Shown here in pieces: positions 46,161 to 53,665 of a DNA stretch of 64,000 nt. Every line of letters starts with the position of its first letter. The first letter of the stretch is position 1. The translations under genes and the position numbers were made by a program. Origin of the DNA: Paenibacillus lupini (lineage in GTDB: Bacteria > Bacillota > Bacilli > Paenibacillales > Paenibacillaceae). The notes beneath the pieces were generated by a model that was not told where the DNA came from, searched no databases, and saw only the letters and a list, made by a program, of their open reading frames with translations. The stretch covers positions 310,001 to 374,000 of the forward strand of contig NZ_JAASRW010000005.1 in the NCBI RefSeq assembly GCF_011761355.1, given 5' to 3'.

Positions 46161-47114
46161 ATGCGGGAAGTGATCGTTCACCCGGAGCAAGTGCAGGCGC
46201 CTAGAACAGGAAGCGGGATCACGAGGCGTCTTCGCCGCAATATATGGCTGTATGTCATGGTGCTGCCAGGACTCCTCTATTTTTTGATTTTCAAGTATGC
46301 GCCAATGTTCGGTTTGATTATTGCGTTTCAGGACTTTAAACCGTTCAAGGGGATAAAGGGAAGTGAATGGGTAGGCTTTGAGCATTTTAACCGTTTATTT
46401 ACCGAACCCGATTTTCTGAACATTTTGAGTAACACGTTAATCTTGTTTGGCTTTAATTTATTGTTTTATTTTCCAATTCCGATTGTGCTGGCTTTAATGC
46501 TGAATGAGCTAAGGATGAATTCATTCAAACGATTGTTCCAAACCCTTATCTATTTACCGCATTTTATGTCATGGGTCATTATCGTGTCGATCAGCTATGT
46601 GATGCTGACGATGGATGGAGGGATCGTAAATGCGGTCCTTGAACAGTTCGGATTGGAAAAAATCAATTTTCTGCTTAGCCCGGAATGGTTCCGTCCAACT
46701 TATATTCTTCAGGTCATCTGGCGGGAAGCTGGCTGGGGAACCATTATCTATTTGGCGGCTATGGCAGCGATCGACCCGCAGCTGTATGAAGCAGCACGTA
46801 TGGACGGCGCGGGACGAGTCCAACAAATCTGGCATATTACGCTTCCAGCCATCCGCAGCGTTATCATCGTACTGCTCATTCTGAAGATTGGCGATGTATT
46901 GGAGCTTGGCTTCGAGCATGTCTATTTGCTGCTTAATGCGATGAACCGGGATGTGGCGGAAATTATTGATACGTATGTATACACGGCGGGATTAAAGCAA
47001 GGGAAGTTCAGCTATAGTACAGCGATCGGACTGTTTAAATCCGTTATTGGGCTTGTCATGGTCATTTCTGCGAACAAGCTTTCCAAGAAATTCGGATCAG
47101 AAGGAATCTATTAA
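46161..47114 (+). CDS. Sugar ABC importer permease, LplB type
   Basis: 317 residues with about six membrane helices. FKYAPMFGLIIAFQDFKPFKG and the EAA loop YEAARMDGAGRVQQIWHITLP mark the LplB family. I chose ATG 46161, eight bases after AGGAAG, because the upstream in-frame ATG 46140 has no ribosome site. It works with the YtcP-type subunit encoded 22 bases downstream and the lipoprotein at 44510. Confidence 0.9.
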   Translation: MREVIVHPEQVQAPRTGSGITRRLRRNIWLYVMVLPGLLYFLIFKYAPMFGLIIAFQDFKPFKGIKGSEWVGFEHFNRLFTEPDFLNILSNTLILFGFNLLFYFPIPIVLALMLNELRMNSFKRLFQTLIYLPHFMSWVIIVSISYVMLTMDGGIVNAVLEQFGLEKINFLLSPEWFRPTYILQVIWREAGWGTIIYLAAMAAIDPQLYEAARMDGAGRVQQIWHITLPAIRSVIIVLLILKIGDVLELGFEHVYLLLNAMNRDVAEIIDTYVYTAGLKQGKFSYSTAIGLFKSVIGLVMVISANKLSKKFGSEGIY

Positions 47115-47136
47115 GCTATGACCAGGAGGAATCAGC

Positions 47137-48012
47137 ATGATACAGGATCGCACATTAGGAAGCCGGCTGTTTGGCATCGTGAATTTTACGCTGCTCGCGA
47201 TCTTTTCGCTAGCCACCGTTCTCCCGTTCATCCATGTCGTAGCCGGCTCTTTAACGACAAGCGCGGAGATGGCGGTCAAGAAATTTATTATTTTCCCGAC
47301 AGATATAAGCTTTGAAGCTTATCGCTTCGTCTTCTCGACGAATACGATATTCCGCTCCATAGCGGTATCGATCGGAATAACCTTAATTGGTACAGCCTTC
47401 AGTATGCTTGTTACTTCGATGATGGCATACGGCTTGTCCCGCAAAGATCTGGATGGCCGCAAGGGCTTGATGTTTATGGTCGTATTCACCATGTTGTTTA
47501 ATGGGGGACTTATACCTACCTTTCTTGTTGTAAAAGAGCTTCATTTAATCGATACGTACGCGGCGCTTATCTTACCGCTCACGATTAGTGCGTTCAACAT
47601 GATCATTCTCCGCAATTTCTTCCAGAACATCCCGGAAGGGCTGGAGGAATCGGCTAAGATTGACGGCTGCAGCGATTTTGGTATCCTGTTCCGAATCGTG
47701 CTTCCGCTGTCAATGCCGGCTATTGCGACCATTTCGCTTTTCTATGCTGTAACCTATTGGAACACGTACTTAAATGCGATTTTATACTTGAACGACAGCA
47801 AAATGTGGCCGATTCAGGTGCTTCTGCGTCAGATCGTTGTTCTCGCAAGCGGATTTGATTACAGCTCCAGCCTAGACGGTGCCGTGCCACCACCAGATCA
47901 GGCGGTGAAGATGGCGGTTATCGTAGTCGCTACACTTCCGATTCTGGCCGTATATCCGTTCTTGCAGAAGCATTTTGCCAAAGGCGCACTGCTTGGTTCG
48001 ATTAAAGGGTAA
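47137..48012 (+). CDS. Sugar ABC importer permease, YtcP type
   Basis: 291 residues. It has the YtcP signatures FTMLFNGGLIPTFLVVKELHL, the EAA loop LEESAKIDGCSDFGILFRIVLP and the ending HFAKGALLGSIKG. AGGAGGAATCAGC precedes the ATG. It is the last gene of the operon and is followed by a terminator. An ATPase gene is again absent. Confidence 0.93.
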   Translation: MIQDRTLGSRLFGIVNFTLLAIFSLATVLPFIHVVAGSLTTSAEMAVKKFIIFPTDISFEAYRFVFSTNTIFRSIAVSIGITLIGTAFSMLVTSMMAYGLSRKDLDGRKGLMFMVVFTMLFNGGLIPTFLVVKELHLIDTYAALILPLTISAFNMIILRNFFQNIPEGLEESAKIDGCSDFGILFRIVLPLSMPAIATISLFYAVTYWNTYLNAILYLNDSKMWPIQVLLRQIVVLASGFDYSSSLDGAVPPPDQAVKMAVIVVATLPILAVYPFLQKHFAKGALLGSIKG

Positions 48013-48032
48013 CTGAGCCTGAGTATAGAAAG

Positions 48033-48063
48033 CGAAAAACCTCACTAATAGTGAGGTTTTTCG
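48033..48063 (+). terminator. Terminator of the 44510-48012 operon
   Basis: A perfect 14 bp stem CGAAAAACCTCACT / AGTGAGGTTTTTCG with a three-base loop. Confidence 0.92.
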
Positions 48064-48176
48064 TGCGTAAGCAAATATATAAGGTACGAGGTAGGGTTCA
48101 GTAGTAGTGTGCAGAATTGGCTAATTGTGGTAAAGTCAGCATGTAGCGGCGAATCCCATGAACATGGAGGGATCAT

Positions 48177-48599
48177 TTGAACAAGATAGGCTGTATTCTT
48201 TTATTGGTTATCGTTGTTCTTACTGGATGCAATCGTTCCTCATCCTCATTGGAGGAAGTACACTTCAACCATCTGAATAAAGAGGTTAGGGCATTTGTTG
48301 ATCAGTTCAAAGACCGGAATGGGATCTTCTTATATTCTCGAGTAGGTGAAGATGAGTACTTTATCGTGAACTATGCAACAATTCAGCAAGGTGAGCCGGC
48401 GAAATTCCTGAAAGATATTCATGCGGAGATCCGCGGTCAAGTCTTTACGATTATAATGAATGAACAGGACACATCTGATCTTCAGGACCAACGATTGAAG
48501 AAATTTTCTATTTATAAGCTTAATAAGAACCATAAGATTGACAGCATACAGGTCATTAAGAATGGGAAAGAAATACCAATTGATATAGTTGGCAGTTGA
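48177..48599 (+). CDS. Small lipoprotein of unknown function
   Basis: 140 residues. The N-terminus is a lipoprotein signal with lipobox LTGC (Cys18). The rest is a small mixed alpha/beta domain (EEVHFNHLNKEVRAFVDQF then DEYFIVNYATI) with no family motif I recognise. TTG 48177 is supported by GGAGGG ending six bases upstream. An HxlR regulator gene starts 21 bases after its stop behind GTAGGAGGGTTACAAC, so the two may be cotranscribed. Confidence 0.7.
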   Translation: MNKIGCILLLVIVVLTGCNRSSSSLEEVHFNHLNKEVRAFVDQFKDRNGIFLYSRVGEDEYFIVNYATIQQGEPAKFLKDIHAEIRGQVFTIIMNEQDTSDLQDQRLKKFSIYKLNKNHKIDSIQVIKNGKEIPIDIVGS

Positions 48600-48620
48600 T
48601 GATCGTAGGAGGGTTACAAC

Positions 48621-48980
48621 ATGGAAGGCAATAATGAGGTAGTCAGCAATGAAAATACAGGTTCAAGCATTTGTGAAGTTCTGCAGATTTTAGGGGCGAA
48701 ATGGGCTTTCCTCGTGCTTGAGGAGTTGATGAATGGACCACTTCGCTTTAATCAGCTTCAACGGAATATATCGGTCGTGAAGACCCAATCGTTAACGAAT
48801 ACGGTTCGTCATCTGGAGAACAATGGACTTGTTTTCCGCCAAGTGTTCCCGACGGTACCCGTATCCGTGGAATACTCGTTGACGGAGAAGGGCAGAGATT
48901 TTCAAGCAGCACTCAGAGAGATGGAGAAATGGGTTCAAAAATGGGGCGACTCACCTCATCCAAGGCTTAGTCGTACTTAA
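48621..48980 (+). CDS. HxlR-family transcriptional regulator
   Basis: 119 residues. It is a winged helix-turn-helix protein of the HxlR/DUF24 family: SICEVLQILGAKWAFLVLEEL with Cys18, then PLRFNQLQRNISVVKTQSLTNTVRHLENNGLV and VEYSLTEKGRDF. The conserved N-terminal Cys is the residue used as a redox or electrophile sensor in several members. It lies upstream of an MFS transporter gene in the same orientation and probably controls it through the palindrome at 49098. Confidence 0.93.
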   Translation: MEGNNEVVSNENTGSSICEVLQILGAKWAFLVLEELMNGPLRFNQLQRNISVVKTQSLTNTVRHLENNGLVFRQVFPTVPVSVEYSLTEKGRDFQAALREMEKWVQKWGDSPHPRLSRT

Positions 48981-48994
48981 ATAAAAGGTTCCTT

Positions 48995-49027
48995 AAAACC
49001 GCAAGAGCTTCGTGCTCTTGCGGTTTT
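48995..49027 (+). terminator. Terminator of the HxlR gene
   Basis: A perfect 14 bp stem AAAACCGCAAGAGC / GCTCTTGCGGTTTT with a five-base loop and a T run. Confidence 0.93.
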
Positions 49028-49097
49028 TTGTGTTACAGTCACTTACCAAATGGTTAGTTACTCCAAATAGATGGATTATAGCAAAACAAATTGCGTT

Positions 49098-49127
49098 CTT
49101 ACTAAAAGTAAGTTGCTTCGTTATAAT
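49098..49127 (+). promoter_or_regulatory. Palindromic operator overlapping the MFS promoter
   Basis: CTTACTAAAAGTAAG (49098-49112) is a perfect inverted repeat with a three-base centre. TTACTA within it lies 17 bases before TATAAT (49122-49127), so it overlaps the -35. The TTACT-type half site suits an HxlR dimer such as the one encoded upstream. A related ACTTACCAAATGGTTAGTTACT lies at 49040-49061. Confidence 0.55.
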
Positions 49128-49171
49128 CCGAATATAGCAAGCAAATGAAGAGGAAGAAAGGAAGTGCAGTT

Positions 49172-50350
49172 ATGAATCGAATGGTCATTTATGTCTTAAT
49201 GATAGCGGTATTCTTTACGGCAACCTCGGAGCTCGTGATCGCTGGAATCTTAAATGTATTAGCGGATCAAATGCAAATATCGGTGAGCCTTGCTGGACAG
49301 CTTATAACGGCTTATTCGCTCGCTTTTGCTATTGGAACGCCAATTATTATCACACTTACAGCCAACTTTCCGAGGAAAAAGCTAATGCTTATGGCAATCG
49401 CCGTTTTTATATTAGGCAATTTGGTTTCAATTGTAAGCACCAGTTTTATTATATTAATGGCTGGACGGATGATTCTTGGAGTGAGCTCAGGTGTATTTAT
49501 GGTGGCAGCTTTCAGCGCAGCAGCAAAGCTCGTGCCGGTTGAAAAAATCGGCAGTGCAATGGGGACGATCATTCTCGGATTCAGCAGCGCTATGATTCTT
49601 GGTGTACCGCTTGGAGTTGCTTTAACCAATATGTTTAACTGGCAGATGATCTTTCTGGTCCTCGGAGCAGGAGGGATTGTGATTCTGATTGGCCTCACTC
49701 TTCTGCTGCCGCAGATTGAAGGTGACTCCCCGGTTCCTTTCAAGCAGCAGTTAAGTGTATTAGCTAATCCTGTCATCTTCTTCGCACTGCTGCTTGTTCT
49801 ATTTAGAGAAGCTGGCAACTCCGTTATGTTTACGTATATCGCTTCATTCCTTAGTTCAATTCTTCATAGAAGTACAACTGAAATTGGCATGATGATGCTG
49901 CTGTTTGGTATTGCAGGTGCAGTTGGTGCACGGATTGGTGGCTCGGCTGTAGACAAATGGGGCAGTGCCAAATTAATTCTGATTGGAGTCATGGTCCATG
50001 TTTTAGCGCTGTTTCTTCTGCCATTAGCCGTCGATTCCTTCCCGCTCGCCCTTACACTTCTATCCTTGTGGATCATGTCGATGTTTACATTAGGTCCAGC
50101 TACTCAAACCTATTTCATCGAGAGAGCACCTCAATCCTCGAATCTCATCATCAGCTTGAATATTTCAGTCACACAGGTAGGAATTGCTGCCGGCGCAGGT
50201 GTTGGTGGAATGGTTGTAGATTGGAACGAAACAGTCCTATACAATCCATTAGTAGCAGGCATTGTACTCGTTCTCGCCTTGGTCGCAGCGACAGTGTCCA
50301 TTAGAAAGAGTGAGCAAAACTTACCCAAATTAAAGCGAAGCAGCCTCTAA
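49172..50350 (+). CDS. MFS efflux transporter, DHA1 type
   Basis: 392 residues with about twelve membrane helices. The N-terminus MNRMVIYVLMIAVFFTATSELVIAGILNVLADQMQISV and the helix-4 motif ILMAGRMILGVSSGVF are typical of the 12-TM drug:H+ antiporter group (related to arabinose-efflux-type proteins). ATG 49172 was chosen because AAAGGAAG lies ten bases upstream; the in-frame ATG 49145 has no ribosome site. It may export a toxic electrophile or drug sensed by the HxlR regulator. The substrate is unknown. Confidence 0.87.
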   Translation: MNRMVIYVLMIAVFFTATSELVIAGILNVLADQMQISVSLAGQLITAYSLAFAIGTPIIITLTANFPRKKLMLMAIAVFILGNLVSIVSTSFIILMAGRMILGVSSGVFMVAAFSAAAKLVPVEKIGSAMGTIILGFSSAMILGVPLGVALTNMFNWQMIFLVLGAGGIVILIGLTLLLPQIEGDSPVPFKQQLSVLANPVIFFALLLVLFREAGNSVMFTYIASFLSSILHRSTTEIGMMMLLFGIAGAVGARIGGSAVDKWGSAKLILIGVMVHVLALFLLPLAVDSFPLALTLLSLWIMSMFTLGPATQTYFIERAPQSSNLIISLNISVTQVGIAAGAGVGGMVVDWNETVLYNPLVAGIVLVLALVAATVSIRKSEQNLPKLKRSSL

Positions 50351-50364
50351 TGTTTATAAACAAA

Positions 50365-50393
50365 TGGCCGTGCAGGTTTAAACTGCACGGCCA
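50365..50393. terminator. Terminator of the MFS gene
   Basis: A perfect 11 bp stem TGGCCGTGCAG / CTGCACGGCCA with a seven-base loop, then CTTCTTTATT. Its position just before the repeat element suits either direction. Confidence 0.85.
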
Positions 50394-50426
50394 CTTCTTT
50401 ATTCCCCTCTCAAAAAAGACGGTTTA

Positions 50427-50570
50427 AGCAAGCGGAGCATTTGAATGATTCTGGAGAAGTGTAACGTTCGCTTTTGTGAGGGGATTCCAATCCTATTGGA
50501 ATTGTTCCAAGGAATCCCCGAGCAATGGCGATCGGAAGAACATTCGAATGCGCAGTTAGCACCTATACCG
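50427..50570. repeat. Palindromic interspersed element, copy B
   Basis: About 144 bp matching 40239-40381. It has the same stem (GGGGATTCC with GGAATCCCC), here with an extra inner palindrome CCAATCCTATTGG, and the same outer ATTTGAAT / ATTCGAAT ends. Like copy A it lies between a plus-strand gene and a convergent minus-strand AraC gene. Confidence 0.85.
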
Positions 50571-50608
50571 TCGACCTCATTCGAATGCGCAGCTTGCACC
50601 TATACCGT
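50540..50608. repeat. Tandem duplication of the element's right end
   Basis: CATTCGAATGCGCAG followed by TTAGCACCTATACCG (50540-50569) recurs as CATTCGAATGCGCAG followed by CTTGCACCTATACCG (50578-50607), 38 bases apart with two mismatches. The second copy ends four bases from the AraC stop codon. Confidence 0.85.
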
Positions 50609-50611
50609 TCA

Positions 50612-51475
50612 CTATCCTCTCCCGTGCAAAGCCTTATACTCCGAAGGCGTACATTTTTTATACGTTTTGAACACGCGATTAAAGGTCGGCAGGCTGCCAA
50701 AGCCGGATCTCATAGCCACTTCCATAATGGACAGATTAGGATCAGTAAGCAGCTTCTCGGCATGCATGATACGGTGCTGAATCAGATAGTCGTAATAGGA
50801 TAATCCCATGTACTGCTTAAACATACGGGTAAAGTGATATTTGCTGAAGCCTGACAACTCGGCAAGCTCATCAACGTGAATATCTTCCGTGCAATGCTCG
50901 TTCATATAGTTGCATACCTGCAAAAACTTATCGATGTATTTATGCTGCTTATGACTTTTTGTACGTGGAAAACGACGTTCCTCATGCATGAAGTTACGTC
51001 CCAGTGTAACAAAAAAGGAGATAAGCTTTGCGTAGGCAGATGCCTCTTTCAACATCGTATGGCTGTAATATTCGTTCACAAGCTCTAAAAGCATAGGTCG
51101 TAACAGGCCATGAAGCACCTTATTCTGTTCAGCAGTAATGAGCAGGTAAGGACGAAGCAAATGGAAGGTGGAATCAAAGCCATTTAACGCATAAAGCATC
51201 GAACTGTCAAATTGCAGGATCAGCCTAGTTCCGGAATCCGGTGCAAAAATCTCATGAAGCTCTCCTGGTGGCAGTACTAGAATATCGTTTGGATAGAGGA
51301 CATGCTTTGTTTCATCAACGATTACCGTGTAGATGTTTTCCAGCGGCATGATGACTTCCACGGCGGTGTGCCAATGAATGGGATAATTCTCGACTTCCTT
51401 GTTGAGGAAAACTCGAATTCCGGAATGTTCACCGTATGAGACTGTTTCTTTGGCACCGTTAAGGACTGGGATCAT
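50612..51475 (-). CDS. AraC-family transcriptional regulator with cupin domain
   Basis: 287 residues. The N-terminal cupin-like domain has NYPIHWHTAVEVIMPLENIYT and PPGELHEIFAP. The C-terminus carries the double helix-turn-helix (about 185-285; VDELAELSGFSKYHFTRMFKQ and SIMEVAMRSGFGSLPTFNRVF). I chose ATG 51475, eight bases after AGGAAG; a TTG lies at 51478. It is divergent from the importer at 51778, the usual arrangement for a local sugar-responsive activator. Confidence 0.9.
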   Translation of the reverse strand: MIPVLNGAKETVSYGEHSGIRVFLNKEVENYPIHWHTAVEVIMPLENIYTVIVDETKHVLYPNDILVLPPGELHEIFAPDSGTRLILQFDSSMLYALNGFDSTFHLLRPYLLITAEQNKVLHGLLRPMLLELVNEYYSHTMLKEASAYAKLISFFVTLGRNFMHEERRFPRTKSHKQHKYIDKFLQVCNYMNEHCTEDIHVDELAELSGFSKYHFTRMFKQYMGLSYYDYLIQHRIMHAEKLLTDPNLSIMEVAMRSGFGSLPTFNRVFKTYKKCTPSEYKALHGRG

Positions 51476-51631
51476 CAATCATTCTTCCTCTCGTTAGTCA
51501 GATTGCTACCTATCAGATAATGGCATCCTGTGAACCGAAAAGCAATAAGTCTATCAAAAAAGGCAATATATGAGAAGTGAAAAGCTATATTTACGAAGAG
51601 GGAGAAATCAAATAGGGATATAATGAATCCA

Positions 51632-51646
51632 ATGAAAGCGAATACA
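51632..51646. promoter_or_regulatory. cre-like site upstream of the 51778 importer
   Basis: ATGAAAGCGAATACA matches WTGNAANCGNWWNCA at all defined positions. It is almost identical to the site at 31627 and lies 132 bases before the permease start. Confidence 0.65.
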
Positions 51647-51717
51647 TTTGTCGAAGTATGACATTAAAATGGCATGTATTCATAGTATAGTCCGTTATTC
51701 GCTGCAACTTAAATAGT

Positions 51718-51735
51718 TAAATATAGCTATATTTA
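51718..51735. promoter_or_regulatory. 18 bp perfect palindrome upstream of the 51778 importer
   Basis: TAAATATAGCTATATTTA is a perfect palindrome, extended by CTTAAATAGT on the left and AAGGG on the right. It could be an operator for the divergent AraC gene or a different dimeric regulator; no -35/-10 pair is obvious nearby. Confidence 0.5.
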
Positions 51736-51777
51736 AGGGCGGCGTAGACAAAATGGACTAGAGGAGAGTGGAGATAA

Positions 51778-52707
51778 ATGGAAGGCACGAACAAGGCATT
51801 GGACGCATCCCCTCTTTGGAGGCATGTCAGAAAAGAATGGAAGCTGTATTCATTCCTTATTATTCCTCTGATCTATTTCATCATCTTCAAATATGCGCCT
51901 ATGATCGGAAATGTAATCGCTTTCCGTAAGTATCGCGGCGGACCTAACTTCATGGGCTCTGAGTGGGTTGGATTGCAATATTTCAAAATGTTTATGAAAG
52001 ATCCTACCTTCTGGCGGGCCTTCACAAACAATCTGGTGTTAAGTATTTCCTATCTAATTATCCGTTTTCCGCTAACTTTAATTTTTGCCTTGCTGATTAA
52101 TGAAATTCGGCGGCTTAAGCTGAAGAAGTTCGTTCAGACCATTTCGTATTTGCCGCATTTTATTTCGATGGTTATTTTGGCAGGTATGGTAAAGGAAATA
52201 CTATCCGCATCTGGTCCGATTAACGCTCTGCTAGGCCATTTCGGAGTCGAGCCGATTGCGTTTATTTCTCTGCCGCAGTGGTTCCCTAGCATATATGTGA
52301 CCTCCGGTATTTGGCAAGGTCTTGGATGGGGCACAATTCTATACCTTGCAGCGATGACAGGTGTCAATACCGAGCTGTATGAAGCAGCTCGAATTGACGG
52401 AGCCACTCGGTTCAGACAGGCATGGCATGTTACGATTCCAGGTATTCTGCCTACCATTATGACGCTTCTTGTCTTGGATATCGGTGGCATAATGGGCTCT
52501 AATTTTGAGAAAATCTTGCTCTTGTACAATCCGCTTACCTATGAAACGGCTGACGTTATATCTACCTATGTATACCGGATGGGGATTACGAATGCTAACT
52601 TCAGCTATGCAACAGCTGTCGGCCTGTTCGAAGGGGTTATCGGCTTGATCCTGGTAACGATGGCAAATACGATCTCGAAAAAAACAACGAAATCAAGTTT
52701 GTGGTAG
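51778..52707 (+). CDS. Sugar ABC importer permease, LplB type
   Basis: 309 residues. FKYAPMIGNVIAFRKYRGG and the EAA loop YEAARIDGATRFRQAWHVTIP are diagnostic for the LplB family. ATG 51778 follows GAGAGTGGAGATAA. It is the first gene of a permease-permease-binding protein operon whose upstream gap contains a cre-like site and a palindrome. The second permease starts 16 bases after its stop. Confidence 0.92.
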   Translation: MEGTNKALDASPLWRHVRKEWKLYSFLIIPLIYFIIFKYAPMIGNVIAFRKYRGGPNFMGSEWVGLQYFKMFMKDPTFWRAFTNNLVLSISYLIIRFPLTLIFALLINEIRRLKLKKFVQTISYLPHFISMVILAGMVKEILSASGPINALLGHFGVEPIAFISLPQWFPSIYVTSGIWQGLGWGTILYLAAMTGVNTELYEAARIDGATRFRQAWHVTIPGILPTIMTLLVLDIGGIMGSNFEKILLLYNPLTYETADVISTYVYRMGITNANFSYATAVGLFEGVIGLILVTMANTISKKTTKSSLW

Positions 52708-52723
52708 GAAGGAGTGCTATAGC

Positions 52724-53596
52724 GTGAAAGCAACTTCAGGTTCTCGATTATTTAATGGCATCAATGCCTTGATTATGACGCTGGTCGTGCTCTTTACCTT
52801 GTATCCGTTTGTTTATCTTATTGCGCAGTCCTTTAGTTCCGAGGCTGCTGTCTATGGGGGAAAGGTATCGTTCTATCCTGTAGATTTCACTACACTTACT
52901 TATCAAGTTATCTTGAGTAAGCCGGATTTCTTCCGATACTACGGCAATACGATCTTGTATGCAGCAGTTGGTACTCTTATTTCTGTATCGGCAACGGCTA
53001 TAATGGCGTATCCGCTCTCGAAAGAAAAACTTCGTCTAAATAAGTTTTTCATCCCATTTGTGCTATTCACAATGTATTTCGGCGGCGGCCTAATCCCGAA
53101 CTACATTCTAGTGGCCAAAACAATGGATATGCGCAACACGATTTGGGCTCTTGTTATTCCCGGTGCAATTAGCGCCTTTAACGTTATATTGATGAAAACC
53201 TTTTTCTCTAGTCTGCCTAACGAGCTGGAGGAATCGGCGAAGGTTGATGGGCTTGATGTATTCGGGATTTTCCTTCGCATTACGCTTCCTTTATCCAAGC
53301 CGATTCTGGCAACGATGATCTTGTTTGCTATCGTAGGATATTGGAACAGTTGGTTTGATGCTTCCCTATACCTGCAGTCGAAAGAGAAATGGCCGGTAGC
53401 CCTTTATTTACGGCAAGTTATTGAAACGGCTATTAGTCCGGCTGAGCTTGGAGCAAGCGCTGAACAGACGACACAGATTGCCGCTACTGTTAAATCAACT
53501 GCGATGGTATTAACTTCATTGCCTATCATCTGTATCTATCCATTTGTACAGAAGTACTTCGTTCAAGGGATGATGATTGGTGCAGTGAAAGGGTAA
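52724..53596 (+). CDS. Sugar ABC importer permease, YtcP type
   Basis: 290 residues. YtcP features: FTMYFGGGLIPNYILVAKTMD, the EAA loop LEESAKVDGLDVFGIFLRITLP and the ending YFVQGMMIGAVKG. The start is GTG 52724 with GGAAGGAGTGCTATAGC upstream. It partners with the LplB-type subunit and the lipoprotein encoded on either side. Confidence 0.92.
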   Translation: MKATSGSRLFNGINALIMTLVVLFTLYPFVYLIAQSFSSEAAVYGGKVSFYPVDFTTLTYQVILSKPDFFRYYGNTILYAAVGTLISVSATAIMAYPLSKEKLRLNKFFIPFVLFTMYFGGGLIPNYILVAKTMDMRNTIWALVIPGAISAFNVILMKTFFSSLPNELEESAKVDGLDVFGIFLRITLPLSKPILATMILFAIVGYWNSWFDASLYLQSKEKWPVALYLRQVIETAISPAELGASAEQTTQIAATVKSTAMVLTSLPIICIYPFVQKYFVQGMMIGAVKG

Positions 53597-53665
53597 AAGC
53601 GATATTAACGGAGACTGCTACCAAGCAACTTCTGTTATATATAAATAGTAAAAGGGAGGCACGGC

